A stretch of DNA of 64,000 nt from Bacteroidota bacterium (GTDB lineage: Bacteria > Bacteroidota > Bacteroidia > B-17B0 > Aurantibacillaceae), in contig JAUXTT010000036.1 of assembly GCA_030684395.1 (NCBI GenBank), positions 83,883-147,882 on the forward strand, written 5' to 3'. The notes below the pieces were generated by a model. The model worked only from the letters and a program-made list of their open reading frames with translations. It ran no database searches and was not told where the DNA came from. Below are positions 1-8,530 of the stretch, in pieces (the stretch's first letter is position 1; each line of letters opens with the position of its first letter). The position numbers and the translations under genes were made by a program.

Positions 1-22
1 GGGCTATCGTAATTAATTCTTT

Positions 23-178
23 TAACACAGAGATTACTGAGGATACAGAGGTTCACAGAGATTTTTTTTTAATTCCCGAAATGTAAATATTTGTAAGGCT
101 TGTTTCTTGCACGTTACGGTCCTTTCCAATTCAAAAAACTCTGTGTAACTCCTTAAACTCTGCGCGCTCTGTGTTGAA
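23..178. repeat. MITE-like inverted repeat of the ACACAGAG family, no gene inside
   Basis: The left arm (about 23-60) is a run of the word ACACAGAG and variants spaced a few bases apart. The right arm (about 138-178) carries the same words in inverted orientation, ending CTCTGTGTT. About 75 bp of AT-rich, non-coding sequence lies between them. The arms closely resemble those that flank the GxxExxY gene at 41515-42001, so this looks like a non-autonomous relative of that element. It sits in the 3' region of the phosphatase gene read from the opposite strand and could also act as a transcriptional stop. The similarity is seen directly; the mobile-element reading is inference. Confidence 0.6.
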
Positions 179-180
179 GA

Positions 181-825
181 TCAGTCTACATCCGTTCCGG
201 CAGTAGGTTCTGAAACGATCTCTATTAACTCTCCCGTTGGTTTCAATCTTAATGCACAAATTCCTCTTTTGAGATAAACACCTGTATCAATATTCCATGA
301 ATTGCTTTCCGGATAAAACTGGGGTTTTCCCGACTTTAGAGGTGTATGCCCGTATATTTGCAGTTTTCCAATATTTTTCACCTCTCCCCTGTTCCACACT
401 AATCCATCGGGATGTTTTTCGTCCATAGCAAAGGAGGAATGACTAATGCCTGCGTGCGAAATAAAAATATGATCATTCTCCCATGTTAGCGGGAAGGTTG
501 AAATCCATTCCATATCCTTATCAAAATCCAGTTCCGCCAAAGTGTATTGCCACAATACTTTTATCCCGTATTTTTTGTACCATTTCTCATGTTTTTTATG
601 GAGAAAGTACTGCAAAGCCAGTTGTTCATGATTTCCTTTAATAAAAACTGCTCCGTGTTTTTCCTGTAATTCCCTGCACAACTTTACCGTTTCAGGAGTG
701 TGGTTGCCTCTATCCATAATATCGCCTACCTGTAGCAAGAGTTCATTTTCCCTATCCCAGTTTTTCAATAGGTTTTTGAAAGTTTTATAACAACCGTGGA
801 TATCTCCAACTACAAATAAATTCAT
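181..825 (-). CDS. PPP-family serine/threonine or diadenosine-tetraphosphate metallophosphatase
   Basis: A 214-residue cytosolic metallophosphoesterase. All PPP-family metal motifs are visible: GDIHG at residues 7-11, GDIMDRG at 34-40, GNHE at 64-67, then SHAG and IYGHTP further on. These bind the dinuclear metal centre that hydrolyses phosphoesters. Bacterial members of this size act on phosphoproteins (PrpA/PrpB type) or on Ap4A, and sequence alone does not separate the two. No signal peptide. The gene stands alone; the nearest gene is divergent across a gap of about 100 bp. The family call is firm, the substrate is not known. Confidence 0.9.
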   Translation of the reverse strand: MNLFVVGDIHGCYKTFKNLLKNWDRENELLLQVGDIMDRGNHTPETVKLCRELQEKHGAVFIKGNHEQLALQYFLHKKHEKWYKKYGIKVLWQYTLAELDFDKDMEWISTFPLTWENDHIFISHAGISHSSFAMDEKHPDGLVWNRGEVKNIGKLQIYGHTPLKSGKPQFYPESNSWNIDTGVYLKRGICALRLKPTGELIEIVSEPTAGTDVD

Positions 826-922
826 GGCACTAACCTTGTTAAAAAAGGTTCTTAAAGTTAATAAAATCTATTGCTTCTTAGTCCAAAATTGCTTTAATTT
901 ATAACTCTTAAAACAAACAGGT

Positions 923-1966
923 ATGCGTGTATTACTCATTTCATCATTAATAATCGGAGGACTTTCTGTTGCAAAAGCACAGGGCGACACCGTAAAAGTA
1001 AAAGTAGATGAAAACAGTCCCGAACTTTTTTATAATAAAGGTTTAGAACTTTTTAAAGCTAAAAATTATGGTGAAGCCGTAAATGAATTTACCAAAGCTA
1101 TTGGAATGAAAGCTGATTTTGAAAAAGCATTCTACAATCGCGGGCTAAGTTATTCGGAAATGAATAAAGCAACAGATGCGGTAAACGATTTTAATAAATC
1201 GATAGAACTGAATCCGAATGCTGATTATTCCTATTTTTCCCGTGGAGAAAGTATGTACACTCAAACACAGAAAGAAAAAGCTTATGCTGATTTTTCGAAA
1301 GCAGTGGAGATCAATGCCAATCATGCCGATGCCTGGTATAAAAAAGGATTGATAGATTTTGAGAATAAAGAATATGCAAAAGCAATTGAAGATTATAACA
1401 AAGCCCTTATAGCTAAACCTGATTTCGCCTATGCTTTTAACGACAGGGCAAGTGCAAAGCTGGAATCGGGAAACACCGATGCTGCTATCGAAGATTACAA
1501 GAGCGCTGTAAAAGCAAATCCTGACATGGCTTTTGCACACAACAACCTCGGCAGTGCTTATAGAAAAGTAAAAAACTATGATGCTGCAATTGCTTCTTAT
1601 ACCAAAGCAATTACGTTGAAAAAAGACTACTACATCGCCTACAATAATCGTGGAAGTGCAAAGCTGGAAAAACTGGATTTTGACGGGGCTATTGCAGATT
1701 TCTCTAAAGCCATTGAATTAAAAGGTGATTATGCTTTTGCTTACAACAACCGTTCTTCTGCCAACTACAAAAAGAAAAATTACCAGTTAGCTGTAAATGA
1801 TGCCAACAAAGCAATTATGATCAATGAAAATTATGGCGAAGCCTATCTGAACCTTGGAATTGCCAAAGAAATGCTGAAAGATTTTAAAGGCGCATGCGAA
1901 GATTTTAAAAAAGCTGCTTCATTAGGAATCGACAGAGCCAAACAATACTTTGATGTTTGCGACTAA
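923..1966 (+). CDS. Secreted TPR-repeat protein
   Basis: A 347-residue protein with a cleavable signal peptide (ending SVAKAQ at about residues 15-20) followed by about nine consecutive 34-residue tetratricopeptide repeats. The consensus positions (A-x-x-D-Y/F-x-K-A, N-R-G/A) are regular. TPR arrays make a superhelical protein-binding scaffold, so an envelope or periplasmic scaffold role is likely; the partner is unknown. The start is fixed by the signal peptide. It is followed at 100 bp by a PorE-like OmpA protein on the same strand, which suggests a shared envelope function, but a common transcript is not shown. Confidence 0.9.
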   Translation: MRVLLISSLIIGGLSVAKAQGDTVKVKVDENSPELFYNKGLELFKAKNYGEAVNEFTKAIGMKADFEKAFYNRGLSYSEMNKATDAVNDFNKSIELNPNADYSYFSRGESMYTQTQKEKAYADFSKAVEINANHADAWYKKGLIDFENKEYAKAIEDYNKALIAKPDFAYAFNDRASAKLESGNTDAAIEDYKSAVKANPDMAFAHNNLGSAYRKVKNYDAAIASYTKAITLKKDYYIAYNNRGSAKLEKLDFDGAIADFSKAIELKGDYAFAYNNRSSANYKKKNYQLAVNDANKAIMINENYGEAYLNLGIAKEMLKDFKGACEDFKKAASLGIDRAKQYFDVCD

Positions 1967-2074
1967 ATCAATTTGGTAATTTGATGATTTAAAAATTTGA
2001 AAATGACATTCTGTAATATAAAACCTTATATGAGCTTAAATGCCTTAAATGGTTTAAAAAATAAAACTAATAAT

Positions 2075-4252
2075 ATGAGATTACACTTTATACCATCTGC
2101 CCTCACAAAATCTTTATTACTTGTTTGTATACTCATTTCATCATTTGGAATGTTAGCCCAAACAAATGTTGAATTTGATAAGGACAACTTTAAAGATCGT
2201 AAAGACGAATTTAAAGAAGCCAGAAAAAACTTCAACGAAGGAAAAGAGCTTTTTGAAAAAGCCATGAATGACTACAAAGTATTTATAGGAGAATACTGCA
2301 ATGAGCATTCCTATATGCCCGTAAGTAGAAAAGAATACCTGCATCTTGATGATGAGATTTTTATCCAGGCACTTTCCTTTTTAGAAAAAGCACAAGCTTT
2401 TAACCCTGATAACGCTCAATTAAACTGGATGATCGGCTTCTCAAAATTTCATCATAACCCACAAAGCGATGCCTGCATTAAATTTTTAGAAAAAGCCTAT
2501 AAGCTTAATCCCAAAGTAGATGAACAGTTACCTTATATTCTTGCCTGGTCGCTCCAATTGCATTACAAATGGGACGATGCCATCTCTTACTACACCGCCT
2601 ACAAATCAGGTTTATCTCAGGGAAATTTGTACGCCATTCAATTAGAAGATATTGCTAAAAAAATCGGAGAGTGTTACAATGGAAAAAAATACATGTCGAA
2701 TCCGCAGCGTGTATTTATTGATAACATGGGGCCCCATGTAAATTCTTCTTTCCCTGACTATAGTGCATTTATTTCTACTGACGAATCAGTATTAATGTTC
2801 ACTTCCCGAAGAAATACTTCTTTAGGTGCAAAACACGATGAATCGGATAACGGATTTTTTGAAGATATTTATGTGTGTACCAAAACAAACGGAGAATGGA
2901 GCGACCCTAAAAATATGGGTGCACCTATTAACTCTGAAGACCATGATGCAACAGCCGGTCTTTCTCCTGATGGAACAACATTATATATATACGCTCATCA
3001 CGGTAAGGGCGGTGGCGATGTTTATGAAAGTAAATTAAACGGAGCAAGCTGGAGTAAACCCGAAAAATTAAATAAAAATATCAACTCCGAATTTCGCGAG
3101 ACCACTGTTTCCGAATCGTACGATGGAAACCTTTTATACTTTGTATCCAACAAAAAAGGAGGGTCAGGTATGGGAGATATTTACATGAGTAAAAAAGATC
3201 CTAAAGGTAAATGGGGCGAATCAGCAAATGTAGGTGCCCCGGTTAATACCAAATATGCAGAAGAAGGGGTGTTTTTATTACCTGATGGCAAAACCATGTA
3301 CTTCAGTTCTAAGGGCGGAGCAACCATGGGTGGTTACGATATTTTTAAAACTACTTATGAGAATGGGAAATGGAGTACACCCGAAAACCTTGGTTATCCT
3401 GTAAACAGTCCTGACGATGATGTGTACTTTGTAATTTCAGGTAGCGGACGCCGTGGATACTACGCCTCTTCCAAAGATGGCGGTTACGGTGAGAAGGATC
3501 TTTACATGATTACCTTCTTAGGTCCTGAGAAGCCTGGAATGCTCAGCAACGAAGATAATTTAATTGCTTGTATTGCAGAGCCGATTAAAACAGTTCAGGC
3601 AGCTCCTGCAATGGAAATTGTATCAAACCCATTAACTATTTTAAAAGGAACCATTACCGATGCATTTACTAATAAGCCATTGGAAACAACAATTGAATTA
3701 GTTGATAATACAAAGAACGAATTGCTTGCTACTTTTAAATCTAACAGCTCTACTGGTAAATACTTAGTAATGTTGCCATCGGGTAAAAACTACGGTATTG
3801 CAGTGAAAGCCGAAGGTTATTTGTTTCACTCCGAAAACTTTGATATTCCTACAGCTACCGGTTACCAGGAAATCATTAAGGACATACAATTAAAGAACAT
3901 TGCTGTGGGTAGCAAAATTGTACTGAAGAATATTTTCTTTGATGTGGCAAAAGCAACATTGCGTCCTGAATCTACCAACGAGTTAGAACGATTGGTAAAA
4001 CTACTAACTGATGTACCAAGCCTGAAAATTGAGATCGGAAGCCACACCGATTCTGATGGAACAGATGAGTCCAACAACAAACTTTCTCAGGCGAGATCCG
4101 AATCAGTTGTAAACTACCTCATAAGTAAAGGAATTGCCAAAGATCGTTTACAATCTAAAGGTTACGGAGAAACCAAACCAATTGCACCAAACGATACCAA
4201 AGAAAACAAACAACAAAACAGAAGATCAGAGTTTGAGATTTTGAGTAAGTAG
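2075..4252 (+). CDS. PorE-like outer-membrane/peptidoglycan protein (TPR, PD40 propeller, CRD, OmpA)
   Basis: The frame opens at 1997, but the signal peptide begins at the methionine at 2075, giving 725 residues. After the signal (ending GMLAQ) come degenerate TPRs, then five PD40/WD40-like blades typified by SPDGTTLYI and DGKTMYFSS. A carboxypeptidase-regulatory-like fold follows (ILKGTITDAFTNKPLETTI), and last an OmpA C-terminal domain (IFFDVAKATLRPES ... SHTDSDGTDESNNKLSQARS) with the peptidoglycan-binding D/R pair. This order is the one known for PorE of the type IX secretion system, which links secretion rings to peptidoglycan. A second protein with the same architecture is encoded at 50935-52839. 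Assignment to a T9SS role is inference from architecture. Confidence 0.85.
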   Translation: MRLHFIPSALTKSLLLVCILISSFGMLAQTNVEFDKDNFKDRKDEFKEARKNFNEGKELFEKAMNDYKVFIGEYCNEHSYMPVSRKEYLHLDDEIFIQALSFLEKAQAFNPDNAQLNWMIGFSKFHHNPQSDACIKFLEKAYKLNPKVDEQLPYILAWSLQLHYKWDDAISYYTAYKSGLSQGNLYAIQLEDIAKKIGECYNGKKYMSNPQRVFIDNMGPHVNSSFPDYSAFISTDESVLMFTSRRNTSLGAKHDESDNGFFEDIYVCTKTNGEWSDPKNMGAPINSEDHDATAGLSPDGTTLYIYAHHGKGGGDVYESKLNGASWSKPEKLNKNINSEFRETTVSESYDGNLLYFVSNKKGGSGMGDIYMSKKDPKGKWGESANVGAPVNTKYAEEGVFLLPDGKTMYFSSKGGATMGGYDIFKTTYENGKWSTPENLGYPVNSPDDDVYFVISGSGRRGYYASSKDGGYGEKDLYMITFLGPEKPGMLSNEDNLIACIAEPIKTVQAAPAMEIVSNPLTILKGTITDAFTNKPLETTIELVDNTKNELLATFKSNSSTGKYLVMLPSGKNYGIAVKAEGYLFHSENFDIPTATGYQEIIKDIQLKNIAVGSKIVLKNIFFDVAKATLRPESTNELERLVKLLTDVPSLKIEIGSHTDSDGTDESNNKLSQARSESVVNYLISKGIAKDRLQSKGYGETKPIAPNDTKENKQQNRRSEFEILSK

Positions 4253-4334
4253 AACCTCACATAATTGACTAATTTTTCCAACATTCGTATACTAAAAACA
4301 ATAAAGTGACGTTTTGAAACAAAAAATACAAAAT

Positions 4335-4712
4335 ATGAGATCTAAAACACTTCTTCTACTAAGTTTATTTAGCGTTTTACTTTTAAGCACTGAGTGCAAA
4401 AAAAAGCTTTTTGAAAAAATAACCTTTGAAGGCACTACTTACAGCCGCAGTACAGGCTTACCTCTTTCAGGAGTTAAGGTTACCTTAAAAGCTTGTGGCG
4501 CAGGAGGCGGCGATGCATCAGTTAGCTGCACCAACAACCAATTTGTAATAGGTGAAGCTACCAGTGATGGTTCCGGGCATTTTTCGATTACAGAGAAGGC
4601 TGCCAAATCCGATAATTATTTTGTTTGGTACAATGGAAATAATGGAGTTAATATGCATGGAGTAAGCGGTGGTGAACTTTATACACTCTCTGATATTTAT
4701 GTAAGTCAGTAG
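4335..4712 (+). CDS. Small secreted protein, possible lipoprotein with a carboxypeptidase-regulatory-like fold
   Basis: An exported protein of 125 residues counted from the methionine at 4335; the frame itself opens at 4314. A hydrophobic signal is followed by LLSTECKKK. The Cys may be lipidated, but the residue before it is Glu, so the lipobox is poor. The mature part (FEGTTYSRSTGLPLSGVKVTLKA ... TSDGSGHFSITEKA) follows the pattern of a small Ig-like CarboxypepD-regulatory or CNA-B domain: SGxPLxGVxVTL, then SDGxGxFxI. It follows the PorE-like gene by about 80 bp on the same strand. Function unknown; the fold call is moderate. Confidence 0.7.
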   Translation: MRSKTLLLLSLFSVLLLSTECKKKLFEKITFEGTTYSRSTGLPLSGVKVTLKACGAGGGDASVSCTNNQFVIGEATSDGSGHFSITEKAAKSDNYFVWYNGNNGVNMHGVSGGELYTLSDIYVSQ

Positions 4713-4737
4713 AGCCAAACTTGCTTCTTTAAGATTT

Positions 4738-4866
4738 TTATATTGATTTAAACGAAGAGGTAAGCTTGGGATCTTGAGTATTTGGGTGCCATAAAACCAC
4801 TCCAATAGGGTAGCCATAAGCGACCAAATAAGGCACTCCTCCTCCGCCAAATATATTATGATTAAG
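4738..4866 (-). pseudogene. Possible 3' remnant of an unidentified gene
   Basis: On the minus strand an open stretch of about 40 codons ends at a TAA at 4738-4740. It contains the protein-like segment GGGGVPYLVAYGYPIGV followed by VLWHPNTQDPKL. It has no plausible start, and it runs into the start of the divergently read S41 peptidase gene. The composition (Gly, Pro, Trp, few Lys/Asn) is unlike a chance frame in this AT-rich DNA. I do not recognise the family. It may be the tail of a gene cut off when the accessory patch at 4.8-9 kb was inserted. Confidence 0.35.
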
Positions 4867-6258
4867 ATAAAACTAATTTTCCTTTCTATAATTGTCATTG
4901 GGCATTTCAATTACATAATGTCACAAAATGACATAGGAAATAAGTACCTGACAGACTTTACTATGTTAGTTACTAATCTCAAAGAACTACATCCAATTTT
5001 ATATAAAAACCTTAGCCAAAACGAATTCGATAATGAGGTAAAAAAAATTTCAGAAAGACTCCGACAAACAACTTCGCAAAACAAGGCAATATATATGATT
5101 CAAGAACTCATATATAAAATTGGCAATGGTCATGCAGGAGATATTTCAATTTATAACGGCAACCTGGGGATAAGCAGAGCTCTTCCGTTTAGTGTGTATA
5201 TAATTGACACTGACCTTTATATAAATGATTATCCTGCCGATACCACACTTAATGGAACAAAAATTATTTCTATTGAAAATACGGCATCAAAATCAATTAT
5301 TGACAGCCTGAAAATATTCTTCCCTACAGATGGAAATCGAAATTTAATCTGCTATTTTTTACAACCCTATTTTAATACATATTATAGCGCGTTTTGTTCT
5401 CAAAAAGATACTTTTTTAATAAATACTGAAAAAGGAATAATTAAAGCGGCTGCTTGCAAAACAGAATCGGAACTCTTTACTAAATTAATCATCAAAAAAA
5501 ATTGGGAAGAATATTTCGGAAAGAGTAATTTCAAAATTGACGTCACACAAAATTACGGATACTATAGATTTGGACGATTCGATAATCCAAAAAATGAAAA
5601 AGCTTACTATTCCTTAATAAAGGAATTGAATGAGAAAAAAGTTAACAACCTAATAATAGATCTGAGATATAACAATGGCGGGGAAGCATTAATGACAGGA
5701 AAAATGGCATCTTACTTAAAGACCAAGCCATTTAAAATATTTACAAATATGTATATTACAAATATTAGAAGGCCAACTAATTTAAAATATATGGGCAATA
5801 AACTTCATTTCAAATTCCGTAATTTAAAAACAGTTAAGAAAAATGATCTAAGAAAAATTGTGCGGTTCGAAAAATGTTTAAAAGAGATTAAGCCCAACAA
5901 AAATGCATTTAAAGGGCATATTTATATTTTAACAGGTTCAATTACGCTTTCTGCTTCAACCATGTTCTGCAAATATCTTGAAGATGAAACAAATGTATCC
6001 TTTGTTGGTTCAGAAACTTCCGGAGCAATAAATTATCTATGGGCATCCAATTTTTGCATTACGGAATGTAAAAATTTAAATACTATTTTCTCGTTCGGAA
6101 TGGAATTGTTGGAGTTAAAAGAAAATAGCATTCAATTTGAATCGCCTAAAGGGTTAATTCCCGAAAACAAAATCGAATATACAATTCAAGACAGGTTAAA
6201 TAAAAAGGATAAAGAACTTGATTGGGTTAAAGAGGACATATTTAAGAACAATAAATAA
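4858..6258 (+). CDS. S41-family peptidase, secreted
   Basis: A 466-residue protein with a signal peptide (IIVIGHFNYIMSQ) and a C-terminal S41 (tail-specific protease) domain. Visible S41 features are the strand LIIDLRYNNGGEA, typical of the family core, and LTGSITLSASTMF, where the second Ser of LSAS is the expected nucleophile. GSETSGA follows. S41 enzymes cleave exported proteins near their C-termini or act in periplasmic quality control. The product has no PDZ domain that I can see. A second S41 peptidase follows at 6489. Lysine-rich, AT-rich codon use here differs from the housekeeping genes to the right. Confidence 0.85.
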   Translation: MIKIKLIFLSIIVIGHFNYIMSQNDIGNKYLTDFTMLVTNLKELHPILYKNLSQNEFDNEVKKISERLRQTTSQNKAIYMIQELIYKIGNGHAGDISIYNGNLGISRALPFSVYIIDTDLYINDYPADTTLNGTKIISIENTASKSIIDSLKIFFPTDGNRNLICYFLQPYFNTYYSAFCSQKDTFLINTEKGIIKAAACKTESELFTKLIIKKNWEEYFGKSNFKIDVTQNYGYYRFGRFDNPKNEKAYYSLIKELNEKKVNNLIIDLRYNNGGEALMTGKMASYLKTKPFKIFTNMYITNIRRPTNLKYMGNKLHFKFRNLKTVKKNDLRKIVRFEKCLKEIKPNKNAFKGHIYILTGSITLSASTMFCKYLEDETNVSFVGSETSGAINYLWASNFCITECKNLNTIFSFGMELLELKENSIQFESPKGLIPENKIEYTIQDRLNKKDKELDWVKEDIFKNNK

Positions 6259-6297
6259 TCTGGCAGCTTATAACACAACCTGCGGATAATCAAGGCA

Positions 6298-6434
6298 GGC
6301 ACCAAAGCATTTGTAAATTTCAAGGTCGCTGCGAGAAAATTATTTTCATTTTGCAAATGTCCAAAAAGCAGTTAGTTTTGTTAAAAAATTTGGTAGACGA
6401 GTGCCTTGAGGCAAACTACTGGTAGCTCGAAACC
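6298..6434. repeat. 137-bp intergenic repeat, copy 1
   Basis: This stretch, from GGCACCAAAGCATTTG to GCTCGAAACC, matches 8354-8490 over its whole 137 bp. The first 85 bp are closest, including a common AAAAAGCAGTTAG and TTTTGTTAA, and the second half is weaker. Both copies contain an inverted pair CATTTGyAAA / TTTGyAAATG. This copy also has a tight hairpin, TGCC-TTGA-GGCA. It lies after the first S41 peptidase gene and 55 bp before the second. Function unknown: a recombination site, a leader or a small mobile repeat are all possible. Confidence 0.65.
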
Positions 6435-6488
6435 GTTATCATTCAATATAGTGTATACTCAAGGACACAATAAATTTCAATTGCAAAA

Positions 6489-7874
6489 ATGAACAAAGCA
6501 CTTATAATTATATTCCTGACCTTTACTCTAAACTTTATTGGGCAAGAATGTGATTGTTTTAAGAACATCTCTTTGCTTCAACAAAAAATTGAGGATAATC
6601 AGGCATCCTATCAGCATCAGGTAATTGAGAAAAATCAACTAAAGGAATATCTTCTTTTCAAAAACGATGTAAACAAAAAGGCAAAAACGCTTCGTACAAA
6701 ACGTGAGTGCATAGGTTTGATCGCCGTTTATTTAAACTTCTTCAGAGATGAACACTCATCTATTTCTTATAATGAAAATTATTCTCCTGATGAGAATCGT
6801 TTGGTAATTTCTAAAACAAAAAAAGTAAAGGGAAACAAAACAAAATTGGCGGGACTCTGGTATTTTCAAGATGGAAGTTTTAGCGTAAATATTACAAATG
6901 AAAAAACAGCACTTGGAGAGTGGATAGCCCTCATGCAAAGCGATAAGTCCTCAAAGTGGGAAAACGGACAAGTAAAAATTGAGTTTTTTAAAGCGAAAAA
7001 CGGAGCATTAAAATGCATTTATTGGCGGCAAAATTTAGTGCCGAAAGTGTATGATGTAAGCATTTCAGATTCTTCTTTGCATATTGGAAGATCTTTCGTG
7101 TTCTACAGAAAACAACCAACTGATACTAAACCTGCAAATAACATCGATAATAATTTTGTGTTTAGTTCATTATCCAAAGAAACCAATTATTTAAAACTCC
7201 CATCATTTGATTTATCCAACATAAATAAAATAGACAGTCTGATAACTGCCAATAAAAAAGCAATTCTATCCAAAAACAATTTGATCATCGACCTTAGAAA
7301 TAATGGCGGTGGTGGTTTTGATGCTTTTAAACCGGTCTTGCCTTTTGTAATGGATAATTCGGTTGTTGAGCCACCCTATTATGGATCTGTTTGGGTGAGC
7401 AAAGATAATTTTAATTATTACGACAGCTCAAAATATGGTTATGCCGAAACCAAACAGGACAGTATAAATGAATTAAACTACGTTACGTTTTTGAAAGAGC
7501 ACTTAGGGAAATTTACCCCTATTGAAAAAGAAGTTGACACACTTGTTTTATCAGGTAAATTCCCTGCACGTGTAGCTTTGATTTTCAACAGATATAGTGC
7601 AAGCACAGCGGAAGGATTTATCTTACAATCAAAGTATTCCAAAAAAGTAAAAACCTTTGGCGAAAACTCTGCAGGTGCAGTATCTTATGGAGATTGGATG
7701 CCATTTGAACTACCCGAACTAAATAGTTGGGTAGCCATCACCACCAAAAAATCGATCTTCAAACATAACGAAGACTTCGAGAGTATTGGTATTTCGCCTG
7801 ATGTTGATTTGAAAAACAGCGAAGAAAGTAACTGGATAGAAATTGTAGTAAAAGAATTAGAAAAACAACACTAG
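6489..7874 (+). CDS. S41-family peptidase, secreted (second copy)
   Basis: A 461-residue secreted protein: signal peptide ending near LNFIGQ, an N-terminal region without a recognised domain, and a C-terminal S41 protease core. LIIDLRNNGGGGFDAF is the S41 strand-turn motif. FNRYSASTAEGF carries the expected nucleophilic Ser, and GENSAGAVSYGDW resembles the substrate-binding loop. Sequence similarity to the preceding peptidase is confined to these motifs, so the two are family relatives rather than a fresh duplication. The gene is preceded by a 137-bp repeat (6298-6434) and followed by a DUF2200 gene. Substrate unknown. Confidence 0.85.
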   Translation: MNKALIIIFLTFTLNFIGQECDCFKNISLLQQKIEDNQASYQHQVIEKNQLKEYLLFKNDVNKKAKTLRTKRECIGLIAVYLNFFRDEHSSISYNENYSPDENRLVISKTKKVKGNKTKLAGLWYFQDGSFSVNITNEKTALGEWIALMQSDKSSKWENGQVKIEFFKAKNGALKCIYWRQNLVPKVYDVSISDSSLHIGRSFVFYRKQPTDTKPANNIDNNFVFSSLSKETNYLKLPSFDLSNINKIDSLITANKKAILSKNNLIIDLRNNGGGGFDAFKPVLPFVMDNSVVEPPYYGSVWVSKDNFNYYDSSKYGYAETKQDSINELNYVTFLKEHLGKFTPIEKEVDTLVLSGKFPARVALIFNRYSASTAEGFILQSKYSKKVKTFGENSAGAVSYGDWMPFELPELNSWVAITTKKSIFKHNEDFESIGISPDVDLKNSEESNWIEIVVKELEKQH

Positions 7875-7961
7875 CAAAAACACTGGTTTCCCTTATTTTC
7901 AATTGACACTCTAGCAACCGAATTGTTTCTATGAAACATTTATACTAAATTTATATAAGCA

Positions 7962-8327
7962 ATGAATACTTCCAACACACATAATGAGCGCATCGCAAAA
8001 ATGAGCTTCGCTTCCGTCTATCCTCTGTACCTCACAAAAGTAGAGAAGAAAAGCCGAACAAAAGAAGAATTACATCAGGTAATAGAATGGTTAACCGGCT
8101 ACACTAACAAAAAGCTGCAGGAACTAATAAAGGAAAAAGTGAATTTCGAAGTATTCTTCAGGCATGCTTCGCTAAACCCTAATGTACATCTCATCACCGG
8201 AGTGATTTGTGGTTATCGTGTAGAGGAAATCGAGAATAAATTAACGCAGCAGGTTAGGTATCTGGATAAATTAATAGATGAGTTGGCAAAAGGGAGAAAG
8301 ATGGAGAAGATTTTGCGTGGCTCCTAA
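7962..8327 (+). CDS. DUF2200 family protein
   Basis: A 121-residue soluble protein matching the DUF2200 pattern as I recall it: an N-terminal RIAKMSFASVYPLYLTKVEKK, a middle EVIEWLTGY-like helix, FFRHASLNPN, and ITGVICGYRVEEIE near the C-terminus. DUF2200 proteins are small, widespread in genomic islands and of unknown function. No signal peptide or membrane segment. It is 87 bp downstream of the S41 peptidase, and a copy of the 137-bp repeat follows it. The family call is good; function is unknown. Confidence 0.85.
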   Translation: MNTSNTHNERIAKMSFASVYPLYLTKVEKKSRTKEELHQVIEWLTGYTNKKLQELIKEKVNFEVFFRHASLNPNVHLITGVICGYRVEEIENKLTQQVRYLDKLIDELAKGRKMEKILRGS

Positions 8328-8353
8328 GCGTGTCCTTTTTCAAAAACAAATAT

Positions 8354-8490
8354 GGCACCAAAACATTTGCAAATTTCAAGACTCCTACGCAAAGTTATCT
8401 TCATTTTGTAAATGTCTAAAAAGCAGTTAGCTTTGTTAAGGGCTTTCGGTAAACATTGCCTTGAATTACACTACCGACAGCTTGAAAACC
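8354..8490. repeat. 137-bp intergenic repeat, copy 2
   Basis: Second copy of the repeat described at 6298-6434, of the same length and orientation, lying 41 bp before the VOC gene. The inverted pair near its left end is preserved although bases differ between copies (CATTTGCAAA pairing with TTTGTAAATG here). That pattern is compatible with conserved pairing. A further pair, TCGGTA / TACCGA, occurs in this copy near 8445-8476. The two copies bracket the S41-DUF2200 pair. Confidence 0.65.
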
Positions 8491-8530
8491 TTTATAAGTA
8501 ATCGTTACAAATAATAAATATTCGCACAAA

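Noticed and set aside
6259..8530. Integron cassette array with attC sites
   Set aside because: The two repeats have inverted pairs, but I could not find convincing RYYYAAC / GTTRRRY core boxes in both copies, and no integron integrase is in the window.
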